Source: Actinomycetes bacterium (GTDB lineage Bacteria > Actinomycetota > Actinomycetes > Propionibacteriales > Propionibacteriaceae). From it: DNA of 20,188 bases. The number at the start of each line of letters is the position of its first letter. Position 1 is the first letter of the stretch. The DNA is taken from the NCBI GenBank assembly GCA_023419175.1, contig JAEZYG010000044.1, forward strand, positions 1 to 20,188. The letters run 5' to 3'. Below the pieces are notes generated by a model. It saw only the letters and a list, made by a program, of their open reading frames with translations. It did not search any database and was not told where the DNA came from. Positions 6,730 through 14,400 of this stretch are shown piece after piece. The position numbers and the translations under genes are program-made.

Positions 6730-6758
6730 TTGATATGTAGCAAAAATTATTCTAATTT
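6730..6758 (+). promoter_or_regulatory. Promoter of the leader peptide and symporter
   Basis: TTGATA (6730-6735) and TAATTT (6753-6758) are separated by exactly 17 bases. The expected start, 7 bases past the -10 box, is base 6765, which is the A of the leader-peptide ATG. The transcript would therefore be leaderless for the peptide and carry 140 bases before the symporter. Confidence 0.6.
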
Positions 6759-6764
6759 CATCTC

Positions 6765-6836
6765 ATGGCATTTTTTACGCAGAGACGCTGGCTCGATTAC
6801 AGTCGCGCCACCACCTGCGCATGTTGCGGACAGTGA
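6765..6836 (+). CDS. Cys-rich leaderless leader peptide (candidate attenuator)
   Basis: A 23-codon frame encoding MAFFTQ followed by RRWLDYSRATTCACCGQ and a TGA stop. The segment TGC-GCA-TGT-TGC gives three cysteines in four codons near the end. The RRWxDYxR part resembles short actinobacterial leader peptides upstream of sulfur-metabolism genes, as far as I recall. The ATG coincides with the predicted transcription start, matching the leaderless polycysteine short ORFs that act as cysteine-responsive attenuators in mycobacteria. The symporter starts 68 bases after its stop. CAGTGA at 6831-6836 is complementary to TCACTG at 6889-6894, just before the symporter ribosome site. Too short to be proven by composition, but position and codons agree. 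Confidence 0.65.
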   Translation: MAFFTQRRWLDYSRATTCACCGQ

Positions 6837-6898
6837 CATTCTCAGCTCCGCACCTCGTCGAGATCACATGACCATCTGACGATTCCACTCACTGAAAG
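6831..6898 (+). promoter_or_regulatory. Possible pairing that masks the symporter ribosome site
   Basis: CAGTGA (6831-6836, last codon and stop of the leader peptide) can pair with TCACTG (6889-6894). The latter overlaps the weak ribosome site GAAAG (6894-6898) of the symporter. A ribosome stalled on the Cys codons would cover the left arm and free the right. The helix is only six pairs, so this is a hypothesis. Confidence 0.25.
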
Positions 6899-6904
6899 AT
6901 TCTT

Positions 6905-8248
6905 ATGACCTCCCCAGATAGCACTGTGTCCACACCACGCCGACTGCCCGCATGGGCTACAGGTTTCGGCGCTCAGGTCATCGCTGGCCTCATCATCGGA
7001 TTACTGATCGGCATTCTCGCCCGTCCAACAGATCACAATTCTGTAATCAAAACCATCATCTCCTTCGTGGGCGCCACCTACGTCTCCTTACTCAAAGTGA
7101 TGGTTCCTCCCCTTGTCGTGACCGCCGTCATCACCTCCGTGGCGAATCTTCGCAAGGTGACCAATGCCGCCAAGTTAGCTCTCTCAACCCTGATCTGGTT
7201 CGCCATCACAGCGTTCTTCTCTGTGGTAGCAGCTATCGGCATCGGACTGATCGTCAATCCAGGAGCGAATACCTCCATCGATAGCTCGCTGGCAAAGGCT
7301 CCCAACTCCGTAGGAAGCTGGTCTGCTTTCATCAACAGCGTCATTCCCAATAATTTCTTGGGACTCACTACCTCTATGAATTCATCTGGCAACCCGACGG
7401 TATCGTTTAACGTCTTACAACTTTTAGTAATCTCTCTAGCTTTTGGTATCGCTGCTCTCAGAGTGGGGTCCAAAGCTGAACCTTTCCTCGCCACCATGGA
7501 ATCCCTATTGAATGTGATTCAAAAAGTCCTATGGTGGATTATCCGCCTCGCGCCGATCGGCACGGCAGCTCTTATCGCCCGCGCCGTCGCAGAATACGGG
7601 TGGACGGCCTTAGGAAATCTCGGCTCTTTCGTCATCGCGATCTATCTCGGCTTAGCAGTCGTGATCGGCATCATCTATCCGATCATTCTATGGGTCAATA
7701 AATTATCTGTCCGCGATTTCTATCGGCGCGTATGGCCTGTCACCTCACTCGGATTCGTCTCGCGTTCCTCAATGGGTGTCATGCCATTGACCGTCAGAGT
7801 GGCAGAAAGGCGTCTGGGTGTTCCAAGCGGATACGCCTCCTTCGCCGTCCCCCTCGGAGCTACCACGAAGATGGACGGATGCGCTGCGGTTTATCCCGCT
7901 ATCGCCGCTATCTTCATCGCTTCTTTCTACGGAATCGACCTTCACCTCACCCATTATCTACTCATCGCAGTCGTCTCAGTGATCGGTTCTGCTGCCACCG
8001 CTGGCACAACTGGAGCCACCGTCATGCTCACCCTCACCCTATCGACTCTGGGATTACCCCTCGAAGGAGTCGGTTTACTTCTCTCAATTGAACCTATCGT
8101 CGATATGGGACGCACCGCTGTCAACGTCACCGGACAAGCTCTTGTCCCCACAATCGTCGCCAAACGCGCCTCCATACTCGATATGGAGATTTGGGAAGAC
8201 GGCGCTAACGCAGATTTGGATTTAGCATCTGCCCAATCGTCGCGATGA
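6905..8248 (+). CDS. DAACS-family cation:amino acid symporter, probably cystine
   Basis: A 447-residue membrane carrier of the dicarboxylate/amino acid:cation symporter family (GltP/GltPh fold) with about eight hydrophobic segments and two re-entrant loops. The serine-rich hairpin SRSSMGVMP is at 286-294, TTKMDGCAAVYPA at 320-332 and IEPIVDMGRTAVNVTG at 395-410. The CAAxYPA part recalls the NGCAGIYPA motif of TcyP-type L-cystine symporters rather than glutamate carriers. Lys322 replaces the Asn of NMDG, and Gln411 replaces the Asp of VTGD that ligates sodium in GltPh. Asp400 and Arg403 are kept. A Cys-codon leader peptide upstream supports cystine as substrate; glutamate or neutral amino acids remain possible. 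GAAAG lies six bases before the ATG. The last 44 bases overlap coaBC on the other strand. Confidence 0.85.
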   Translation: MTSPDSTVSTPRRLPAWATGFGAQVIAGLIIGLLIGILARPTDHNSVIKTIISFVGATYVSLLKVMVPPLVVTAVITSVANLRKVTNAAKLALSTLIWFAITAFFSVVAAIGIGLIVNPGANTSIDSSLAKAPNSVGSWSAFINSVIPNNFLGLTTSMNSSGNPTVSFNVLQLLVISLAFGIAALRVGSKAEPFLATMESLLNVIQKVLWWIIRLAPIGTAALIARAVAEYGWTALGNLGSFVIAIYLGLAVVIGIIYPIILWVNKLSVRDFYRRVWPVTSLGFVSRSSMGVMPLTVRVAERRLGVPSGYASFAVPLGATTKMDGCAAVYPAIAAIFIASFYGIDLHLTHYLLIAVVSVIGSAATAGTTGATVMLTLTLSTLGLPLEGVGLLLSIEPIVDMGRTAVNVTGQALVPTIVAKRASILDMEIWEDGANADLDLASAQSSR

Positions 8249-9437
8249 TTTCGTAGGCTACCGTCTCTTTAGATCCAGAGGCGGTAGCGACAACCTCGGC
8301 AGAGGAATTGAGTATCGTGATCTCATTAGGACGATCCCCAAAACCACGCTCTGCCCCCACCTCGTTGACTACGAGAAGATCAGCTCCCTTTTTCCGGGCT
8401 TTTATACGACCATAGTCGAGAACAGAGGCATGCTCGTCTCCTGTCTCAGCCGCAAAACCAACGACGATCTGCTCATGCCGATTGGGAAGTGGGTCTTTGG
8501 TAAGCGAAGACAAAATATCGACATTGGGCGTTAACGTGATGGTGACCTGAGCGGATGAATCGCTCTTCTTCATCTTATGGTCACACCTATCGGCAACCTT
8601 AAAATCGGCGACTGCCGCCGCCATGATCACCACATCGGCATCAGCTGCACTAGAGCGAACAGCACGATACATCTCGTCAGCGCTGATCGTACGGATTACA
8701 TTGATTCTACGATCTAAGCGCTCCAACACTCCCTCATCGGTAGTTCCCGCAATAAGCGTTACCTGAGCTGACTGGCGAAAAGCCGCATTCGCCAAAGCGA
8801 CTCCTTGACGTCCAGAGGAACGATTTCCGATATAGCGGACAGGATCGATCGCCTCGCGCGTTCCCCCAGCGGAAATCACGACTTTCTTGCCAGCCAAACA
8901 CGTTCCGATCTGAGATGAGGCGAAGGCAAGAGCTTCGTCTACGATCTGTTCAGGATCGGGCAAACGTCCAGGTCCTGAGTCTGGGCCGGTGAGACGCCCC
9001 ACTGCTGGCTCGATGATATGCACCCCATAGGAGCGTAAGACTTCTATATTGTCGCGGGTCGCAGGATGAGCCCACATCTGAGAATGCATCGCTGGAGCGA
9101 TAGCGATCGGACATTGAGCTACCAACGCGGTCGCCGTCAACAGGTCATCGGCTCGACCAATGCGTAAACGTGCGATCAGATCGGCGCTGGCGGGAGCGAT
9201 GAGCACCAATTCAGCCCATTCTCCGATAGCGACGTGATCGACTCCACGAGGATCGTCAAAGACGCTGGTATCGATGGCGTGTCCGCTGACCGCCGCTAAG
9301 GCGCTTCGTCCAATGAATTGGAGAGCAGATTGAGTGGGAATGACGCGCACCTCATGTCCCATCTGCCGAAGCTGACGGATGATAAAAGGGGTTTTATATG
9401 CTGCGATCGAGCCCGCTAGACCGACGACGATACGCAT
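8205..9437 (-). CDS. coaBC: Bifunctional phosphopantothenoylcysteine decarboxylase/phosphopantothenate-cysteine ligase
   Basis: A 410-residue fused CoaBC catalysing two coenzyme A steps: joining cysteine to 4'-phosphopantothenate, then decarboxylation to 4'-phosphopantetheine. The CoaC flavoprotein half (1-175) has GLAGSIAAYK (6-15), His68 in VDHVAIGEW and the substrate clamp PAMHSQMW (115-122). LTGPDSGPGRL (149-159) stands where E. coli has ACGD with its active-site Cys; I recall this as common in actinobacteria. The CoaB half has GGTREAIDPVR (191-201), NRSSG, AAAVADFK and a C-terminal ADLLVVNEVG. The ATG at 9437 is chosen because AGAGGA lies about six bases upstream; an ATG eight codons earlier includes that site. 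It is the last gene of the minus-strand operon and overlaps the convergent symporter by 44 bases. Confidence 0.95.
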   Translation of the reverse strand: MRIVVGLAGSIAAYKTPFIIRQLRQMGHEVRVIPTQSALQFIGRSALAAVSGHAIDTSVFDDPRGVDHVAIGEWAELVLIAPASADLIARLRIGRADDLLTATALVAQCPIAIAPAMHSQMWAHPATRDNIEVLRSYGVHIIEPAVGRLTGPDSGPGRLPDPEQIVDEALAFASSQIGTCLAGKKVVISAGGTREAIDPVRYIGNRSSGRQGVALANAAFRQSAQVTLIAGTTDEGVLERLDRRINVIRTISADEMYRAVRSSAADADVVIMAAAVADFKVADRCDHKMKKSDSSAQVTITLTPNVDILSSLTKDPLPNRHEQIVVGFAAETGDEHASVLDYGRIKARKKGADLLVVNEVGAERGFGDRPNEITILNSSAEVVATASGSKETVAYEIIATIGQMLNPNLR

Positions 9438-9496
9438 GATGCTTCCTCTCGTTGACCGCATTCATCTTATCGCCGCTCGACAAAAAACCGTCCACT

Positions 9497-9991
9497 CTAG
9501 GAAAGTATGCGAATTCTTTTCCCCATGGAACGATGAACGATTCCCGCCTCGATAAAGGATGAATCATCAAGAACGGTAAATCCTAAGCGCTCATAGAAAG
9601 CAATTGCGTGTTCTTGAGCATGAAGACTTATCAACAATCCATCCGGATCTTCACACGGATAACGCTCAGCGGCGATTTCACACATACGGTTGACGATTGC
9701 CGCGCCAAATCCCGATCCACGATATTCCTTGAGAACCGCGATCCTCCCCAAACTCACCTCACAGGTGGACATCTTGCCGTCACAAGGGACTATTCTGCCA
9801 GCAGCGATAGGGACAGCGTTGAGAAAAGCTATCACATGAGTGGTTGATGAGGTGAAATCATTAGCGTCTATCTCGATATCGAGGCTGATCTGTTGTTCGT
9901 CATGAAAGACCGCTCGGCGAATAGAAAAATGATCGAGCATATCGCGAGCGCTCACCACTGGACGCGCTTTCAATGACGATCCTAAATCCAT
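9497..9991 (-). CDS. GNAT family N-acetyltransferase
   Basis: A 164-residue acetyltransferase of the ElaA-like GNAT type. The N-terminal part (about 19-35) reads as IRRAVFHDEQQI, typical of the family. The acetyl-CoA binding motif A, RIAVLKEYRGSGFG, is at 83-96, with the R-G-S-G-F-G pyrophosphate loop intact. Motif B includes LHAQEHAIAFYERLGF. The substrate cannot be told from sequence. GAGGTG five bases before the ATG supports the start. It lies nine bases after the methyltransferase stop and about 60 bases before coaBC, so it is probably co-transcribed in the metP-to-coaBC operon. Confidence 0.88.
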   Translation of the reverse strand: MDLGSSLKARPVVSARDMLDHFSIRRAVFHDEQQISLDIEIDANDFTSSTTHVIAFLNAVPIAAGRIVPCDGKMSTCEVSLGRIAVLKEYRGSGFGAAIVNRMCEIAAERYPCEDPDGLLISLHAQEHAIAFYERLGFTVLDDSSFIEAGIVHRSMGKRIRILS

Positions 9992-10000
9992 GACAGCACC

Positions 10001-11026
10001 TCAGTTTTTCTTCTTGACCGCCACGATCAGATCGCGACGAATAGAGGCGTCCACTCGATGTTCAAACCCTTCCCACAGCTCACCGCAGCACACGCTCAAT
10101 CCAGCATCGCTCATCATAGCGACCATATCTGGACGCGAGAGAGTATGGCGATTCCACGCCATACCGATAGCTCCGCCTTTTTTAAGTTGATCTGCCCAAA
10201 TAGGCAGAGCAGCGCAGATCAAATCTTTAGGGGAACGTTTTCTGTTCGATGCAGAATCCGTCGTGGAACCGTGGACGACTCCATAGGGAGCATCGGTGAT
10301 GATCGCATCGAAACGCTTCTTTCCGAAAAGGGAAGCCGAATCGGTAGCGGTGGCCAAGAAAGCGTCCATCTCGACCGTCCCTTGCACAGGATGAGCGGTG
10401 ACCTGCAATCTTTTCCCAATCGCTCGCCCTTCTCGGCGCACTGGAGATAATAAAGCTTTATGTTTGATCTTCTTGGTGCGCAGATAGGTCTTGACATAGG
10501 CGCTCATAGCCTCGAAGCTCTGGCTTTCTCTCTCAACACCGTAGGCGTTATGTCCTGCGATCCAACTGGCGAAAAGAGTGGTTCCCCGTCCTGCCATCGG
10601 GTCAAGAATATCGAGTCGTTCATAAGGACGCTGCACCTGAGAGATCGTCAAGTTGACCAACATCTTCGTCAAGATCTCATTAGTCTTTCCGCGATATCGC
10701 AACGTGGTGATCAAATCGTCACCAAAATAGCTGCGATCCTCAATCTCATAAGGGATAAACGACTCACCGTCCAGACGCATTAAGAGCAGATAGGACGAAT
10801 GGGAGGCGATGATATTCATCTGATCGGCAGTAAGCTCATCGCTATCGAAAAAAACCGCTGGAGCTTTCCCTATGCAGCTTGGGCGACATGACGAGATCGT
10901 CTTGAGACTCAGCTGTAATTCGCACGCTGCTAAGGCAGCTAGATCAGCGTTGAAAGCTCTATTGGCGGATGGATTGCACACAAGAAGATAGCCGGGCACG
11001 GCCTCTATGCTGTCATGTAGACGCAC
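10001..11026 (-). CDS. TRM11-like SAM-dependent RNA/DNA methyltransferase
   Basis: A 341-residue Rossmann-fold methyltransferase resembling the TRM11/UPF0020 group, which mostly methylates guanine N2 in tRNA. SAM-binding motif I, ILDPMAGRGTT, is at 140-150, and YGVERE at 162-167 is the acidic motif II. Motif IV is TDAPYG at 244-249, where the family usually has DPPYG. A C-terminal region with AWNRHTLSRPDM follows. The N-terminal ~110 residues are family-specific and may bind RNA; no clear THUMP domain is recognised. The start is a GTG at 11026 with no convincing ribosome site; it lies 27 bases after the permease stop, so coupling is likely. The exact substrate is unknown. Confidence 0.8.
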   Translation of the reverse strand: MRLHDSIEAVPGYLLVCNPSANRAFNADLAALAACELQLSLKTISSCRPSCIGKAPAVFFDSDELTADQMNIIASHSSYLLLMRLDGESFIPYEIEDRSYFGDDLITTLRYRGKTNEILTKMLVNLTISQVQRPYERLDILDPMAGRGTTLFASWIAGHNAYGVERESQSFEAMSAYVKTYLRTKKIKHKALLSPVRREGRAIGKRLQVTAHPVQGTVEMDAFLATATDSASLFGKKRFDAIITDAPYGVVHGSTTDSASNRKRSPKDLICAALPIWADQLKKGGAIGMAWNRHTLSRPDMVAMMSDAGLSVCCGELWEGFEHRVDASIRRDLIVAVKKKN

Positions 11027-11053
11027 AATTACGAAACCGACCCGGCTTTCTTA

Positions 11054-12484
11054 TCAGCGATGACGACAGATGAATTTCTCCCTGACGAAATAGATCGCGA
11101 CGATGATCGCAGTCAAAGCTGTCATCGAGATCAACTGCGAACGCGCTGCCTCATTGGAGGCCATGAGCAGAGCAACAGCACCGAAGGCAACCAGGATAAT
11201 CCAGGGCAGATAAGGCCAGCCAGGCATTCTGATCGTCAACTGTCCGCTTTCTTCCAAACGTCGATGCAAACGAATCTGAGAGACAATGATGAAGACCCAT
11301 ACGATCACCAAAGCCATTCCGATCGCATTGATCAAGATCATCAGGATCGATTCAGGCAACCACCAATTCAAACCAACAGAAACCAAAGATAAAACAATGG
11401 ACAAAGCCACTGCACGTCTAGGTGTGCGTTCCAACAGCTCACCTGTGCTTCCATCTATGGATTTCTCTGTCAGACCATGAGAGATCACCTCACCGCCAGT
11501 CAGGAGTGTGAATCCCATACCACGAGCTGATAGCGAATAGCTCATGCGCGATGAGGCATATACATTAGCGGAAAAAGCGCTGATGAGAGCCATGAAGACG
11601 ATTGCTTCCATGATCCTTCCAACAGCGGGCAGACCTGCCATCTCCAAAACAGAAGCGAAGGGATTGGTCGCCATCTCAGCTGAATTCCATGGCAGCAAGC
11701 AGATGAGTAGGAATACCGATCCGACGTAGAAGACGAGAATGCGGAAGATCACCGAACGGATCGCATGTCCCATCGCCTGCTGGGGATTTTCCGCCTCTGC
11801 TGCAGCGATGGTGATGATCTCAATGCCTCCAAAAGAGGTTAAGATCGCTAAAAGCGCTGTGGCCACACCTGCAAAACCCGTGGGCAATATCCCAAAAGAG
11901 AAGACATCGGTAACTCCCGCCTCACGTCCAGGGAAAATCCCAGCGATCAAAGCGATTGAGATGAGCATAAAGACGACGATTGCCGCCACCTTGATGCCCG
12001 CCAGCCAGGCTTCCACCTCACCGAAATTACCTGCCGCCATCAGGTTAATTCCACCGAAAATAATGACGATCACCAAAGCCACCGTCCATTGAGGGACGGA
12101 GGGGAACCACGAGGAGAAGATACTCGCTGCTCCCGTGATCTCCATACCGAGAACCCTGATGAGCATGAACCAGTACAGCCAGCCGACGGTAAAACCTGCC
12201 CATCGTCCAATCCCCGCTTCTGCATAGGATGAGAACGATCCTGTCGAGGGCAGAGCCGATGCCATCTCCGCTAGGGCATACATCACCGAAACAGCGATAA
12301 ACGATGCCAGAAGATAGGAGATGAAGACTCCCGGTCCGGCTTCTGAAACGGCAACCCCTGTACCGAGGAAAAACCCAGCGCCGATAGCAGAACCGAGAGC
12401 CATCATCGACAGATGGCGGCTTTTAAATCGTCGTGGACGTCTCTGCTGTCCAGAGTCCGTCTCTGGCGACGATATCGTCATCAT
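11054..12484 (-). CDS. Amino acid permease (APC superfamily, AAT type)
   Basis: A 476-residue integral membrane transporter with about 12 hydrophobic helices. The N-terminal FKSRHLSMMALGSAIGAGFFLGTG (20-43), with the unwound GSAIGAG of helix 1, is typical of the AAT family (AnsP, CycA, ProY relatives), proton-coupled importers of amino acids. GSFSSYAEAGIGRWAGFTVGW and the FGGIEIITIAAAEAENPQQ segment in helix 6 also fit. The substrate is not decidable. AAGGAG lies four bases before the first of two adjacent ATG codons (12484 and 12481). It follows metS by 22 bases, so the unit encodes two amino acid importers in a row. Confidence 0.9.
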   Translation of the reverse strand: MMTISSPETDSGQQRRPRRFKSRHLSMMALGSAIGAGFFLGTGVAVSEAGPGVFISYLLASFIAVSVMYALAEMASALPSTGSFSSYAEAGIGRWAGFTVGWLYWFMLIRVLGMEITGAASIFSSWFPSVPQWTVALVIVIIFGGINLMAAGNFGEVEAWLAGIKVAAIVVFMLISIALIAGIFPGREAGVTDVFSFGILPTGFAGVATALLAILTSFGGIEIITIAAAEAENPQQAMGHAIRSVIFRILVFYVGSVFLLICLLPWNSAEMATNPFASVLEMAGLPAVGRIMEAIVFMALISAFSANVYASSRMSYSLSARGMGFTLLTGGEVISHGLTEKSIDGSTGELLERTPRRAVALSIVLSLVSVGLNWWLPESILMILINAIGMALVIVWVFIIVSQIRLHRRLEESGQLTIRMPGWPYLPWIILVAFGAVALLMASNEAARSQLISMTALTAIIVAIYFVREKFICRHR

Positions 12485-12506
12485 TATTCTCCTTGTAGTG
12501 ATCCAA

Positions 12507-12653
12507 CTATGAAGCTGACGATGCTAGCGATAGTTCATCGTCGCCGTCACCTTCCGATGGCTTCATCGTTGCCAAAGCAACGATAGAAGCGATCAACCCT
12601 CCCCAGATGATGAGGACGGTAACGACCATCATCAAAATAGCTATGGGAGTCAT
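12507..12653 (-). CDS. metS: Methionine/alanine importer small subunit MetS
   Basis: A 48-residue protein beginning MTPIAILMMVVTVLIIWGG. One hydrophobic membrane helix (about 4-29) is followed by an acidic tail GDGDDELSLASSAS. This matches the tiny MetS partner described beside MetP in corynebacteria, where it is needed for methionine uptake. The ATG (12653-12651) overlaps the metP stop by one base (TGATG), giving direct translational coupling. The position right after an NSS transporter makes the call strong despite the length. Confidence 0.88.
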   Translation of the reverse strand: MTPIAILMMVVTVLIIWGGLIASIVALATMKPSEGDGDDELSLASSAS

Positions 12654-14188
12654 CAGCACTCCTCCTGTTCAGATGCAGATATGGGGGAATTTGACCATTT
12701 CAAAGCTGTCATGACCGCCGAGAATACGATGGCAAATACGATAGATCCCCATCCCATGACGACCAGATAACTCGTATCGAAACCGCCATAGCCTTCTTTG
12801 ATATAGCCCACGACGGCACTGATAAACATGACCGCCAAAACCACTGGGACGATAAGAGCGATCAACCCCGTCCATACTCGCGGAACGCGGATTGCCGATA
12901 CCGTATTGAGGTGCTTTTTCAAACCGGACAGCTTGATATGCGAGAAATGGGCGACCAAGGTCAAGGCGATGGCTGAGGCGATCACGCCGAAGTTATTGAT
13001 GAAGTTATCGACCACGTCTAAAGCGTTAAGTCCGGATTGTGTCGAGAATAATCCAAGGGAGATCAAGGCTGCCGGAACACCCATAACCAGAGCTGCTTTC
13101 GGAGCAGAGAAGCCGAATTTATCTTGCAGACCACCCGAAACGACTTGCAATAAGGACAGCAGAGAGGTCACGCCGGCTAGGGTCAGTGAAGCGAAGAACA
13201 GCACGCCGAAAAGCGGACCGCCTGGCATCATCGTGACGATAGCGGGGAAGGTGACGAAGGACAGAATCGGACCTGTGATCCCCTCCAAATCGGATACCGC
13301 GACACCTTGGCTGTGCGCCATGAATCCCAACGCTGCGAAGACACCGATACCGGCGAGCAGCTCAAAGGAAGAATTGGCAAATCCAGCGACCAAACCGGTT
13401 CCTGTCAGATTTGAACGCGGTTTCAGATAGGAGGCATAGGTGAGCATGATGCCGAAGGCAACTGACAAGGAGAAAAAGACCTGCGCAAAGGCGGCCAACC
13501 ACACATCGGTGTCGGCGAGAGCCGACCACTGCGGGGTGAAGAATGCCTCCAAACCTTCCAGAGCACCTGGGAGGAAAAGAGCTCTGACGACCATCACGAC
13601 GAAGAGCAATACCAGCAGAGGCAAAAAGATCTTATTCGCCAGCTCCACTCCTCGAGAGATACCGCGTGCGACGATGAGGAGCAGGAAAATCCACACCAGA
13701 GCGAGAGGGATACCGATGGCGGGGACGAAGGTCAACGAATAGGTTGACGCCTGATCGACTTGCAGATAATCGCTGAGGAAGAACGATAAGGTGTCATCTC
13801 CCCACGCCTGGCGCACCGAATAGACGGTATAACTGATCGACCAGGCGATGATGACCGCGTAATAACAGAAGATAACAAAACAGATCGCCACCTGAAACCA
13901 TCCGATAAATTCTGCAATCGGACGCCCCCCAGCGAGACGTTTCAATGCCAGCGGAGGTGATCCATGAAAACGATGCCCGATGGAATAGTCCAATAGCAAC
14001 ATCGGCAATCCAACGAAGAGCAAAGCGACAAGATAGGGAATGAGGAACGCTCCTCCACCATTGGTATAGGCAACTCCTGGAAAACGCCAGATATTGCCCA
14101 AGCCGATAGCTGATCCAACAGCGGCGAGCAAGAAAGCTGTCTGCCCTGTCCACGTCTCGCGCTGTGACGATGCTTTCGTCGATGACAT
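12653..14188 (-). CDS. metP: NSS-family methionine/alanine importer MetP
   Basis: A 511-residue sodium-dependent symporter of the neurotransmitter:sodium symporter family (LeuT fold, about 12 helices). Helix 1 has GSAIGLGNIWRFPGVAYTNGGG (25-46), whose GNIWRFP (31-37) matches the LeuT GNFWRFP substrate and sodium site. Helices 6-8 carry the FFSLSVAFGIMLTYASY and SSFELLAG regions. Pairing with metS supports methionine or alanine as the substrate, as in MetPS of Corynebacterium. GGAGGGG lies five bases before the ATG. It is the first gene of a probable six-gene minus-strand operon ending with coaBC, and has its own promoter in the upstream AT-rich gap. Confidence 0.93.
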   Translation of the reverse strand: MSSTKASSQRETWTGQTAFLLAAVGSAIGLGNIWRFPGVAYTNGGGAFLIPYLVALLFVGLPMLLLDYSIGHRFHGSPPLALKRLAGGRPIAEFIGWFQVAICFVIFCYYAVIIAWSISYTVYSVRQAWGDDTLSFFLSDYLQVDQASTYSLTFVPAIGIPLALVWIFLLLIVARGISRGVELANKIFLPLLVLLFVVMVVRALFLPGALEGLEAFFTPQWSALADTDVWLAAFAQVFFSLSVAFGIMLTYASYLKPRSNLTGTGLVAGFANSSFELLAGIGVFAALGFMAHSQGVAVSDLEGITGPILSFVTFPAIVTMMPGGPLFGVLFFASLTLAGVTSLLSLLQVVSGGLQDKFGFSAPKAALVMGVPAALISLGLFSTQSGLNALDVVDNFINNFGVIASAIALTLVAHFSHIKLSGLKKHLNTVSAIRVPRVWTGLIALIVPVVLAVMFISAVVGYIKEGYGGFDTSYLVVMGWGSIVFAIVFSAVMTALKWSNSPISASEQEEC

Positions 14189-14259
14189 CGCTACCCCTCC
14201 ATTCCTATATCTCGTGCGATTTGGGTACGGAGGAACAATCTAATACACAGAAGAAACGA

Positions 14260-14288
14260 AAAATATTTCGGTTCTCATGGCGAGACAA
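14260..14288 (-). promoter_or_regulatory. Candidate metP operon promoter
   Basis: TTGTCT (14288-14283) and TATTTT (14265-14260) are separated by 17 bases on the minus strand. The start would be near 14253, giving a leader of about 65 bases. An A/T-only inverted repeat (AAAAATA-A-TATTTTT) lies just upstream at 14294-14310 and may act as an UP-like or binding element. No riboswitch fold is apparent in the leader. Confidence 0.45.
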
Positions 14289-14342
14289 GCGCGAAAAATA
14301 AATATTTTTTGCTAGAGATAGTTTATTAGAAAAATATCTAAT

Positions 14343-14383
14343 AAAAAGGGGGATGGACGGGAATTTTACATCTCCCGTCCATC
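14343..14383 (-). terminator. Intrinsic terminator of the PTS operon
   Basis: On the minus strand GATGGACGGGA (14383-14373) and TCCCGTCCATC (14362-14352) form a perfect 11-base stem with a 10-base loop, followed by CCCC and TTTTT (14347-14343). It lies 17 bases after the IIA stop. Confidence 0.9.
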
Positions 14384-14400
14384 AATTAAATTATTTTTAC

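Noticed and set aside
7078..7497. 139-codon minus frame inside the symporter gene
   Set aside because: Antisense shadow of a strongly recognisable membrane transporter; no motif of its own.
12828..13430. 200-codon plus frame antisense to metP
   Set aside because: Low-complexity Lys/Pro/Thr/Ala composition typical of a transporter gene read backwards.
14189..14259. Riboswitch (SAM or similar) in the metP leader
   Set aside because: The leader is only about 65 bases and shows no conserved helices or terminator/antiterminator pair.
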